Shown here in pieces: positions 26,072 through 40,635 of a DNA stretch of 64,000 nucleotides. The notes under the pieces were generated by a model. The model was not told the DNA's origin, made no database searches, and saw only the letters and a program-made list of their open reading frames with translations. The DNA lies in assembly GCA_029717555.1 (NCBI GenBank), contig JAMDHS010000010.1, positions 62,001 to 126,000 of the forward strand, given 5' to 3'. Position 1 is the stretch's first letter; the number at the start of each line of letters is the position of its first letter. The translations under genes were made by a program, and so were the position numbers. Source of the DNA: Peribolospora baueri. Its lineage: Eukaryota; Basidiomycota; Peribolosporomycetes; Peribolosporales; Peribolosporaceae.

Positions 26072-28023
26072 ATGTTCTCTCGCCTCCGCCGCCTCAAGCT
26101 CCCCAACTGGCTGCCCTACCGCCCCTTCTTCCTCTTTGCTTCTACCATGTCCCCCTCTGACCTCCCCCAGCGCATTCGCACCGCCGCCGTCGAGCTGCCA
26201 TCCGTGTACGACTCGAGCTTCGCCGCCACCAACGACTTTGGCCAGGCGTTCGACGTTTTCGTCCGTGACTCTGCATCGCCCCGTGTCATCCTCATCGGCG
26301 ACGCCAGTCACGGAACGTCCGAGTTTTACGCCTCCCGCGCCGCCATCACCAAGCGCCTCATCGACATTCACGGCTACGACACCGTCGCCGTCGAGGCCGA
26401 CTGGCCCGACGCCGCCGCCATCGACCGCCATGTCAGACACAAGCCCCGCCCGTCCAAGCTCGAGGAAGCCACCGGACCGGCGTTCCAGAGGTTCCCCGGC
26501 TGGATGTGGAAGAACGAGGACGTGAAGGAGTTTGTCGAGTGGCTCAAGGAACACAACGCCCACGTCGAGCCTTCTCGTCGCGTTGCCTTTTTCGGTCTCG
26601 ACGTCAGTCTCCTTTTCTTCCCTTCCTCTCCGCGCCCCTCTCGCTGAGTTCGCCTTCGCGATCCTTGCCTCCGCTGCCGCTCGCTGAACGACGGACAACC
26701 GACGACGCAGCTCTACAGCTTGGACACGTCCATCAAAGCCGTCATCGACTACCTCGAGCGCGCCGATCCAGAGCTGGCCAAGACGGCCCGACAGAGGTAC
26801 GGCTGCCTGGCGCCGTACGCCGCCGAGCCGGCGCGGTACGGCGCCGTGGCGCTTGGAAAAGGTTTCGCCCCGTGCGAGCAAGGCGTCGTGGAGATGCTTA
26901 AGGATTTGCTCGCTAGGCGCCTCGATGACGTCCGTGACGACGCCCAAGCCGACGGCGAGGACGCCCTGTTCGACGCCCAATTGAACGCTCAGTTGGTCGC
27001 CGATGCCGAGGCGAGTTCCCCGAGTCCGTTTCCCTCTTCTCTGAGAGCGCTGACCGAACTCGCTTCCATGCCGCCTCCGATGCGTCGCACCGGTGCGGGA
27101 TTCGTGACAGAAATACTACCGTGCCATGTATTACGGCAGCGAAGAGTCGTGGAATCTGCGCGACACTCACATGTTCGCCACCCTTCTCCGTCTCCTCTCT
27201 CGGCCCAACCCCCCCACGCCCGGCCACGCGGGCACCCACAAGGCGGTCGTGTGGGCTCACAACTCGCACGTCGGAGATGCCCGACATACTGGCATGGGTC
27301 AGCGTAGGGGAGAGCTCAATATCGGACAGCTTTGCAAGGAGCGCTTTGGCGCCGGAGGCGCTTGTATCATCGGACACGGCACCCATACCGGCACCGTCGC
27401 CGCGGCGCACGAGTGGGACCAGCCCATGCAGGTCGGTCGGTGTTTCGCGGGCGATGATGGCTAGTCCCTCGCTCGCCTTGGGCGAGCACGACGAAGAACG
27501 CTGCTAACGAGCTTTTCTTTTTTTTTTTTCTTTTTCTTTTTTTTTTTTCTTTTTTTTTCTTTTCCCTTTCTTCGCCTCTCAGATCATGCCCGTCAACCCC
27601 TCGCGCTCGGACAGCTACGAGCGTCTGGCGCATGATACAAACTTGCCACGCTTCCTCCTCGACCTACGGCGAAAGGACGGGGACGGGGACGACAAGGAGA
27701 GGTCGTCGGTGCTCGACGCGCTCGCCGAGCCGAACCGCCTCGAGCGCTTCATCGGCGTCATCTACCGCCCGGAAACCGAACTGTGGAGCCACTACGAGCG
27801 CGCGTCCCTACCGCGCCAGATGGACGGCTATGTCTGGTTCGACGAGTCGCGCGCCGTCACCGCCCTCGGCGCCGTCAAGCCCGACGTCCCGCCGGAGAAG
27901 CAGGAGACGTACCCGTGAGTTCATCTGCGCCTGTTCTGTTTTTTGTTCTGCTCTGCACGCCGCCCGAATCGGGGCAGCTCACCATGTCCGCCTCCGTCCC
28001 ATGCATTCAGGTTCGGACTCTGA
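26072..28023 (+). CDS. Erythromycin-esterase family protein (EreA-like fold)
   Basis: Exons 26072-26602, 26711-27010, 27111-27431, 27583-27914, 28011-28023; 498 residues. Family motifs are clear: GDASHGTSEFY at 76-86 (His80, Glu84), VAVEADWPDA, WAHNSHVGDAR, IGHGTHTG, and the C-terminal ETYPFGL common in relatives. Bacterial members hydrolyse macrolide lactones, but most homologues have no known substrate, so the fungal role is open. The N-terminus (FSRLRRLKLPNWLPYRPFFLF) is basic and hydrophobic and may be a targeting or membrane segment; Met26 at 26147 is an alternative start. Intron 2 (27011-27110) has a GC donor. Intron 3 has an almost pure T/C tract at 27511-27570. The last exon is just 13 nt and supplies the final PFGL. 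Confidence 0.88.
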
Positions 28024-28766
28024 GCGGGGTAGAGCGCAGCCGCCGGACGGGACGCGCCGGTCCTCTTCTATCGTGTTCGTCCTTCTGCTGGGGGATGCCT
28101 TGTTTGTTCCGCGAAATAAATTCCGTAACGGTTATACAAATACGTGCTTCCGAGAACAGAGATAAAGTTGGTTTTTTCTAAACCGGTCTCGACTCTTCCC
28201 TTCGTGACGGTTGCGATGCGATGCGATGCGATGCGACGGGCGACGGGCGACGGGCGACGGGCGTGGGAGAGACGATGAATGCCGGAAAGGAACGGACGAG
28301 GACGCAACCTCAACGGACGCACTCCTCCTCACCGGACTTGTATGTTCTCCTGTCCCTTGACGGAGGGGGGGCACACTCTTCCTCGTCTCGTCTTGTGCAG
28401 GTGCCAAGGAAAAGATCGTGAACCTGGAGGCGGCTCCTCAGAAAAGCGTTCGAAATGGAATGTCGAGACGAAGGCGACGGACAACGTCACGACCGCGTCC
28501 TAGCAGGGCAGTATGTACATATTAGCGTTGGAAGCTCGCCTCGGCAACCGCCCCGCTATTCAGCTCACACATACACCCACCTCTTTCTCTCCCCGACTCT
28601 TCCGTCGCCCGAAAATTGATCTTGCAGGCGACCGGTTATCTGATCCCGCACGTGGACTCGCCGCAGCGAGCGCGGCTGGAGTGGAGAACAGGACGAACGT
28701 CTTTCGACGCGACGGATTCGATTTCTTGTCTTTCACCCCCCCATCTCTCTCCCTCTCTCCGTTTCC
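28024..28766. other. Intergenic between esterase-like gene and muskelin
   Basis: 3' UTR of the esterase-like gene followed by the muskelin promoter. Contains GATGC and GACGGGC short repeats (28212-28262). No gene seen. Confidence 0.55.
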
Positions 28767-33662
<4,896 letters not shown>

Positions 33663-33958
33663 GTTGAGCTACCCGAGCCGGGTAGATTTGCGGGGCCACT
33701 ATTTACGACTCGCGAAGGAAGCGGGGCTCTGTAGACCGTAGTGTATGGTTCTTCCCGTCTTGTCGAGGCTAGTTCTCATCGTTAGTCCTTAAAATGTTGG
33801 TATCGCCAATGTATCGCCGCTGGTTAGAAGGAGAGAGAGACAAGGAGAAAGGGAAGGGGAGGGGTGCGATCGCCCACCTCCGACATATGGTAATATTTTT
33901 TCGACCAAGCCTCTGAAAGCCGGCAGTTCGCTGGCTCTATTTCATTCCTGTCCTGTCC
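33663..33958. other. Short intergenic between convergent genes
   Basis: 296 bases between the muskelin stop and the Ost5 stop; shared 3' UTR space. No feature seen beyond A/T-richer sequence. Confidence 0.6.
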
Positions 33959-34438
33959 CTATACGTACACACCGACAGAGTTGAAAGTGGTAACGACGCC
34001 GACACCAGTTAGAGCACTCGCTATAAGTGCCACAGTCGTCTCTTGGATCGCGAGGGTGTGTTTCGGAAGGCTGGGAGATGAAGAGAAGGGAAGAGAGAGG
34101 GTTAGAAGGTCAGAATGTGTAAGTGTGCGCGAGCCTAAAAGAGAAGTATGAGAGGCGACTCGGGCTCACGTAGTGAAGTAGAAAGCCAGAAGGAACGCGG
34201 CGAGCAAGCTGACCAGGGCAATGTACGGTTGAGAAGAGGGATGGAGGGGAGGAGAGAAGGGAGGCAAGCGCGAGTAGAGCGCCTGTCTCGTCGAGAAGTG
34301 GGGGGAGGGAACGATAGGCAGCGTCAGCGCTCACCCACCCCGTCGTCGCCGATCGAGAATGCGTGCGGACAGCCGGACGAGAGGAAGGACGAAAGTGGAG
34401 GGACGCACCGCGACCTGTTCGTACGAGGCGGACGACAT
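33959..34438 (-). CDS. ost5: Ost5/TMEM258-type oligosaccharyltransferase subunit
   Basis: Three small exons on the minus strand: 34438-34409, 34282-34170, 34070-33959; 84 residues. The gene is too fragmented to show as a long frame. The protein starts MSSASYEQVAALYSRLPPFS, then has two hydrophobic helices: YIALVSLLAAFLLAFYF, and ALIASALTGVGVV ending in NSVGVYV. Length, two-helix layout and the Gly-Val-Tyr-Val end match TMEM258/Ost5 (human TMEM258 ends WVGIYV). Ost5 is a small ER-membrane subunit of the complex that N-glycosylates nascent proteins. Phases agree at both joins (0, then 2+1), and donors GTGCGT/GTGAGC and acceptors ACAG/CCAG are good. The homology rests on one end motif plus topology, so confidence is high but not complete. 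Confidence 0.82.
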
Positions 34439-35006
34439 TGACGTTGAGGTTGATCCCCCGACCTTGTCCTTCGCTTCGAGCAAGGTGTGGTTGGTGGAGA
34501 CGACGCTGGCGACGTTCTCGCAGCTCACCGACGATCGTGCGCTGGCCCTGCGCCGCAGCACGCGTGGAGGAGGAACCGACCTGGTGCTGGGTGGGTCTTA
34601 TGTTACGTTTATATGGCCGAACGCATCGTCCGCGATCTCTTACGAGCGGAGGACGAGAGGCAAGGGGCGAGGAAGAATGACGGCCGCCTTCTGAGCTGGA
34701 AGAAAAGCCAACAGAGGTCGATTCGCCGCCGACGACCTCAGATCCATCCCATCTACGCTTGCCACTTTCGGCTCATGATAGCCGGCAGCCGGAAGCTCTT
34801 CTTGCAACCCCGCATTTGTGCCCTGGGATCGCTGGACGAGCCTCCTTCCTCGCCGACATCCACAGACATAAGGCCTATCTGTCCGTGCGCTCACGAGAGA
34901 AAAGACATCTAAGTCAAGCTTGACGTGGAGGCCACCATCTCGTCCTCCTTCCCATCTGGCAAGAGCGGCTAGCCCTAACTCGACAACCAGCCAGCCGGCA
35001 GTCACC
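34439..35006. promoter_or_regulatory. Divergent promoter Ost5 / enoyl-CoA isomerase
   Basis: 568 bases between two divergent start codons. No TATA box near either ATG. Open frames on both strands here (for example a plus-strand frame reading ERIVRDLLRAEDE) have no matching splice context, and I treat them as chance. Confidence 0.5.
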
Positions 35007-36187
35007 ATGCCCACCATGCCCAGCAAAACGTTCACCCCGACGAGCAGGCCGGTGGCCCTTTCGTTAGACCCCGCCTCCAACGGTCAAGTGGCCATCATTC
35101 GGCTCAACATGCCCGAGCGCCTCAATGCCCTCGGTTTTGATGGCTACGTCAAGCTGGCGCAGTGCTTCGACGAGGTCGCCCAGATGGAGAGCGTCATCGT
35201 CACCGTGTTGACCGGGACAGGGAGATATTTCAGCGCGTGGGTCGCCTGAGCTCGGCGTCCTGTGGCATGCCGTTTGTCAATGACACTGACACTCATGACG
35301 GCGTGTCGTTTTCCTCTCGTCTGTTTTCTCGTTCCTAGAGGCGCAGACTACAATGATGTCTCCCGGCCCCCGCCCGACACGTCCGACGTGGCAGAGGCCA
35401 AGAAGCATTGGACGAGCCGATTTGCGAACGGTAATATGACCCTCACCAAGGCCATTCAGAGCCATCCTAAGCTGATCGTAGGAGCCATGAATGGGCCGGC
35501 TGTCGGTGGGTTCAGCTCAAGTGTGAATTCGTGAGGCCGGAGGCCGCTTTGGACAGAGGCTGAGAATGCCGAACCGCTCGCCATCTACGATTCACTGCCC
35601 CTTTGCAGGTCTTTCCGCCGCCCTCCTCGGCCTGGTCGACTTCCTCTACGTACTCCCGCACTTCTTCCTCTTCACTCCCTTCATGACCCTTGGCCTCGTC
35701 GCCGAGGGAGGAAGCTCTGTTTCGTTCGTGAGGAGAATGGGCGTGAGCAAGGCTAAAGAGGCGCTTTTAGAGGGTAGGAAGATGGACGCAGAGGAGCTGG
35801 AGAGATGCGGCTTCGTCAAGTGAGTGTGAGCTTGGACGACGCGAGAACGATGTCTCGGTGTCCGTGTCTCCAACTCATCCATCCCTCTTGCACGGCTCGG
35901 CTTCCCTTGTCGGGCGATGACACAGTCGCATCTACCCCTCCTCCCCGACCAACGACATTCTCACCCCTGTTCTCGCCCACGTCCGCGCCACCTTTCTCCC
36001 CCCACAAGCCAACGCCGTCTCCCTCCTGACCACCAAACGCCTCATCGATCAAGCACTTGACGAAAGCCGGACGGCCGACGAAGCCAATTTCGTCGAGGTG
36101 ACCACCGCCGTGCAGAGGGCCTTGAGCGGCGACCTGACGAGGGAGTTTGAGGCGCTGAGGGCAGGGAGGAAGAAGCACAAGCTTTAG
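35007..36187 (+). CDS. eci1: Peroxisomal enoyl-CoA hydratase/isomerase (Eci1-like)
   Basis: Exons 35007-35236, 35339-35505, 35609-35819, 35926-36187; 289 residues. A crotonase fold is clear: IIRLNMPERLNALGFDGY, the oxyanion-hole segment FSAGADYND (75-83) and NGPAVGLSAALLGLVD (from 128). The second half matches delta3,delta2-enoyl-CoA isomerases of fungi (TLGLVAEGGSSVSFVRRMG with the Glu expected to act as base). The C-terminus is KKHKL; the last three residues HKL fit a PTS1 peroxisomal signal, comparable to the HRL of yeast Eci1. Role: shifting double bonds so unsaturated fatty acids can enter beta-oxidation. Two in-frame ATGs (35007 and 35016) both have CACC context, and I chose the first. 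Isomerase rather than hydratase is likely but not certain. Confidence 0.88.
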
Positions 36188-36526
36188 TGGGCCGTCGTCG
36201 ATGGCGGTCACAAGGCTACATGTGTAGTTCGCGGTACCGTCTCGTCTCGTCTGGGCGCGGCCAGGCATGCAGCGCGTCTCGACGACGTCAACCTGTCCGC
36301 TCGAATTCATTATCGCTCTCCTTCCCTTCACTCGGGCTCCTTGCTTTCGTCTGTATCGCCTATTCATGATTTCGTTGAGCGTGGGTGGACGGACGGACGA
36401 AGACGGACAGAGCGAACGGCGTACGGGATTGGGGGACAGAAGCGTTGGGAAACGGAAGCGTCGGCGGACGGAGATGGAGGAAGTCGAGACATCGTCTGGT
36501 CTTTTTGCAATGTCCGACCACCTTGG

Positions 36527-38150
36527 ATCGAGAATTCTCCGAATTCGGTCACGTTCACTTGTCATCTTCACCTTGGATCGCGAGCTTAGCTCTCCGAATA
36601 CGCTCACGCTCGCAAACGTCGAAACGTTGTCTTGTCTTTTCCGTCTTCACCCCGAGGGGGGACATGGTCTCACTCACACTTAACAAACGTTCTTGTCATG
36701 GATGAAGAGCGGTCCAGTCCCAGGGAGAAAGTATAAGAAGGGCTCTGTTTCCCCACCTGGTCTCCCTCCATCATCAATCCAATCCTATCCTATCGTATCC
36801 GCTCCACTTCACTTCACAGGCCTTCTCCTCTTCACAATCCTTTTCCCCCTTGCTTTTCTCTAACTATTACTGGAAACTCTTCTCCTCTATTCTGCTTTGC
36901 CCATACCCCTCACCCCATGCCATCCAACACCTTGTGCCTGCTCCGACCCCGACGTCTGAGTCTTCAACATCTTCAGACTCTTGGACGGTCAATACCAGTG
37001 GGTAAGGCGACAAAGAGATATCCAGCTTAATCGTGGCCCATCTTATCAAGTAAGTGTCTTGGGGAGGTCGGGCCTTCTACTCTTGAGAGGGGAAGGAAGA
37101 TATAACATGTCTTATGGTCCATATTCTTCCAGAAAGTCATTGTTCTTGCACAGAGCTCGACCACTACCGCTTCAACCCGATCGCCTGTTCTCACACAGAA
37201 CTCGACCTGGGCCGCCCTCACGCACCGCTACCACTTCCGCCAGTCACACACACCTTGGACCTGGGCCGCCATCACGCACCACCACCGCTTCAGCCTGCTT
37301 GCCGCCGTCGCTCCCGATATCGTTCCCGCACACAAGGTCTTCTTACCACCAATGCGTTGCCCTGAACACCTTCATTCCCCACTCTGCGGCACATCTTGGG
37401 CTCTCACGCCTTCCCTCCCGCGCCGCCCGCCGAACGATCTCGGTCGCAAAACCCACCTGTGGGACAAAACAGCGGCAAAGGCGGCACTACCGGGCGGCTT
37501 AGGTGTAAAGAAGCGACGGCGGAGCGACATCAGTGTACATACTGTCTGGGACGGAATCGGAAAGTTTGTCCACGTCCCGGACTTGAGTGAGTGAAGAACT
37601 GTGTGAAATTGTGTGAACGACAATGTCCTCGACGATGAAAGGCGAGTTTGCGGCACACCGCGGGGCTCAGAAAATGAGCAATTCGCCTTTCGTTGTCTGG
37701 ACATCTCCCTCCATACCCGCCCCTTCCCTCCCCCTTCTTCCCCTCAAGGAGAAGGGAAGCAGGCTTCCCCCAGAGGAAACCAAGGACGGCAAAAGGAATC
37801 CTCTCCCCAAGAGACTGAAATGGAGCCCGAACCCTCTGACGCCCCAAGTGACACATCTCCTTGGACGCGGACTATTCCCCCCCGCCTCTTGCACGCAGAA
37901 TCTTCCCCTCTATAAGTAGACCATTCCCTCTATAAGTAGACATTCCCTTTATAAGTAGAAGTGACGCAGGCCATTCCCCTCTTAAGTAGACCAATTCTCT
38001 CTTAAGTAGACCATTCCTCTCTTACTGTAGGCCGTAAGTGGCACTGAATGTGATTTATATAGTCTAGCTTTCCATCTCTGCAGCGCATGCTTCTCTGTAG
38101 TGTAAATCCCAATAGTACTCGTCAATGGGCACTTTATCGTCGAAGCTAGA
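36527..38150 (+). repeat. Repeat unit, copy 1
   Basis: Aligns by eye with 38952-40635 along most of its length. Shared landmarks: GAATTCTCCGAATTCGGTCA at the start; CGTCGAAACGTTGTCTT followed by TTCACCCCGAGG; TATAAGAAGGG (36732 and 39197); GTAAGTG with a following TTCCAG; ATGCGTTGCCCTGAACA (37352 and 39849); and CTCGTCAATG near the far end (38125 and 40609). The offset drifts from 2425 to about 2484 bases, so small insertions separate the copies. Class unknown: I see no polymerase, transposase or clear terminal repeats. Confidence 0.7.
37905..38035 (+). repeat. Minisatellite of about 20-base TAAGTAGACCATTCC units
   Basis: Five to six imperfect copies of CTCTATAAGTAGACCATTCC and the variant CTCTTAAGTAGACCATTCC in tandem, with one longer spacer containing GTGACGCAGG. 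Copy 2 of the surrounding unit has one related motif, so the array expanded after the duplication or shrank in the other copy. Confidence 0.75.
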
Positions 38151-38250
38151 TTCGAGGAAGAGGTGCTCTTCAAAAGAGAGAGGGACATGGCCTCGGTACA
38201 TGCATGAGTCGCTGGAGCTGATGAGTCTGCTGTGCGAGGATGGGAGGTGG
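38064..38250 (-). pseudogene. Protein-like fragment on the minus strand, unassigned
   Basis: A minus-strand frame from about 38250 to the stop at 38064 reads SCMYRGHVPLSFEEHLFLES and continues with FDDKVPIDEYYWDLHYRE. Its mixed composition is unlike the Pro/Arg/Ser bias of chance frames here. It overlaps the far end of repeat copy 1; the matching part of copy 2 is not open in this frame. No upstream exon could be linked, so it is best seen as a remnant. Family unknown. Confidence 0.35.
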
Positions 38251-38589
38251 GGAAGGTGACGCGGCCGATCGCGTGCAGCAGCGGCACAGTCAGTCGCTCT
38301 GGGACGCCGGCTCCACCAACGTCCCTTCGAATCTCTTTGCCCGGTTTGGACTAACCTGGGGTGTGTTTTTGTTCGTCCAGGAAAGCCCCTGGCCAATCTG
38401 TATCGAGACGCTTAAGACTTTGTTGCGGAAAGGGGTCGATCCGCTGGCCCGTCAGTCCGCCAGCATCGACGGAGGCAGCCAGCATGCAACTTGATTTCAG
38501 CGTTGGGAGACGGAAAGAAAGGAACGAGCAAGTTGAAGAAAGCCGGGTGCTGTTGTGCAAGGCTTCGCTCACGCTCATTAACGGCGAGA

Positions 38590-38770
38590 CAAGACGCTTC
38601 TTTGCAATCTTTTACCTTGGATCGAGGAAATCTCCGAATTCGGTCATGCTCACTAACGTCGAGACGTTGTCTTCTTGTTGCAGTCCTCACTCTAAAGTGC
38701 TGGGATGGACCCCTGGATCGACAATTTTATGGATTCTCTCACGCTCACTGACGTTGTCTTGTCATCCTCC
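38590..38770 (+). repeat. Partial third copy of the unit's start
   Basis: Contains ACCTTGGATCGAGGAAATCTCCGAATTCGGTCATGCTCACT-like sequence in shorter matching blocks, then a variant of the CGTCGAAACGTTGTCTTC box (38658-38675), as in the beginnings of both larger copies. It stops before the TATA-like motif. Confidence 0.55.
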
Positions 38771-38951
38771 ATGCTGGGGTGGTTATCCACTTGATAGAAG
38801 TAAGATAGTATTTAATAATGGAATTTCGAATGGATTTAATACTTCGATTCCCTGAGGAGGCCAATGAGCTCCTAATTCTACTGCTGGTGCTAAACTTGAA
38901 TGGAAATAAGCCCAGAATATTGATAGGAAGAAGAATACTTCATTTGGTTAG

Positions 38952-40635
38952 AGAATTCTCCGAATTCGGTCATGCTCTCCTGCATCTTCACCTTGGATCG
39001 CCATCTCTCCGGTTTCGCTCACGCTCGCTTGCAATTTTCATCTTGGATCGAGACCTTTCCGGATTCGCCCACGCTCGCAACGTCGAAACGTTGTCTTCTC
39101 TTTTCCATCTTCACCCCGAGGTGGGACATGGTCTCATTCACACTCAATAAACATTCTTCTCATAGCCGAAGAGTGGTCCAGTTCCAAGATAAAAGGTATA
39201 AGAAGGGCCCCGTTCCCCGCCTGTTCTCCCTCCATTTTCACTCCACTCCATTCCACTCTACAAGCCTTCTCCTCACCCTACTCAATAACCATCAACGGCA
39301 AGCCTTCTCCCCTCTCGTCCGGCTGCCATAACCCTCATTTCATGCCCATCACACTGTGCCTGCTCCCACCCCAACGCCTATATTGTTGGCAACTTTACTA
39401 TCGCGGCGCTGCCGATGGTAGTCTGTCGTGGTTACACGCCCGTCGCACAAAATGTAAGTGCCTTGAGGGAGTCAGGCCTTCCAATCTTGGGAGCGAAGAC
39501 TTAGTGTCAGACTTACGTGTCTTCCTGGTCCACACTATTCCAGAAACATCGATGTTCTTACACAGAACTCGATCTGGGCCGCGCACCACTATACTATCGC
39601 TTCAGCCCGCCTGTTCTCTCACGCTCGCGCATCACTACCGCTTCAACCCTGTCGCCCGGAAAACTCGAACTGGGCGGCTCTCGCGCATCAATACTATCAC
39701 TTCAGCCACATCGCCTGCTCCCACACAGACCATTTGGGCCGCCCATGCGCACCACTATCACAGCTGCCAGTTCGCCGTCGTCGCCCCGATATCGCTTCCG
39801 CACACGTGCCCACATCCTCGCCATGCTCGAGGCCCTCCTACCACCAATGCGTTGCCCTGAACATCTTCAATCTTGGACTATCACACCTTCCGCCGGCCCA
39901 CGACTTTGGCCGCATTAACCAGTCTTAGGATTAGCGGCACCGGCGGCACTTGCGGGCGGTCCAAACAAACAAGGTGCACACAAAGCGATGGCGAAGCGAA
40001 GCGACAATGGTCTGCCTCGTGTTTCCCCCAACGGATCGCAACAGGTACCAACTGGTGCCCCTGCGCTCTGGAGGTCCCATTGGAGCTCAGCCCCCTTGTG
40101 GGGAATGGGCGCCCTTGGGTTCCGTCTGGAATGAGGACACGAGGGATGACGACCACCCCTATAGATAGACACAAGCTCTCCCTCACCCTTGCGATGATCC
40201 GACCTAGTGTTTCCCCCAGCAGGTCGCAACGGCACCCTTTGGTGTCCCTGCGCCCTGGAGGTCCCATTGGAGCTCAGCCCTCTAGTAGGGAATGAGCGCC
40301 TCTGGGTTCCGTCTGGAATGAGGACACTAGGGATGACGGTCGTCGCTCCCTCCAAACCCCTCCCCCAAGCAGAAGTGCTCTAAGTAGACGTAACACAGAC
40401 TCCCCCCTCCCTCCTCAGTGCCCTGCCGACGGGTTGCAGATGGGTGCCATCTGGCATCGCTGCACCCCGAGGTCCCATTGGAGTCCAGCCCCATGCAGGG
40501 AATGCTCGCCTTTGGGTTCCGTTCGGCTCATGGGGCGCTCCCGTCATCATCTCTCTTTGCATCTTAGTTACCACCTTCTCTGTGGTATAAATCCCATTAA
40601 AACGGACTCGTCAATGAGCACTGCTACTTTGGATG
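38952..40635 (+). repeat. Repeat unit, copy 2
   Basis: Second copy of the unit described at 36527. It carries the same TATA-like motif at 39197 and the same donor/acceptor-like pair (about 39450 and 39540). It differs from copy 1 by an extra triplicated block at 40015-40545 and by lacking the 37905-38035 minisatellite expansion, with a single related motif (CTAAGTAGACGTAACACAG) at 40379. Confidence 0.65.
40015..40545. repeat. Triplicated block of about 130 bases (spacing about 190-210)
   Basis: Three diverged copies near 40017-40156, 40203-40345 and 40422-40545. Shared core: GGTCCCATTGGAG then CAGCCC, GGGAATG and TTGGGTTCCGT. The first two also share GTCTGGAATGAGGACAC and AGGGATGACG. Read on the minus strand, each core encodes a similar short peptide (DGTQ..FPTRGLSSNGT), but there is no long frame. 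Confidence 0.7.

Noticed and set aside
34359-34694. Plus-strand open frame over the Ost5 first exon
   Set aside because: The minus-strand three-exon model gives a coherent two-helix protein with a known end motif; the plus-strand frames do not.
34640-35080. Minus-strand frame with a hydrophobic segment (VGVNVLLGMVGMVTAGWLVV)
   Set aside because: It is antisense to the start of the isomerase gene and does not join to a downstream exon; the hydrophobicity mirrors the opposite strand.
36527-40635. LTR retroelement or other virus-like fossil as explanation for the repeat pair
   Set aside because: I see no polymerase, integrase or capsid-like sequence, primer-binding site or clear terminal inverted dinucleotides; left as an unclassified repeat.
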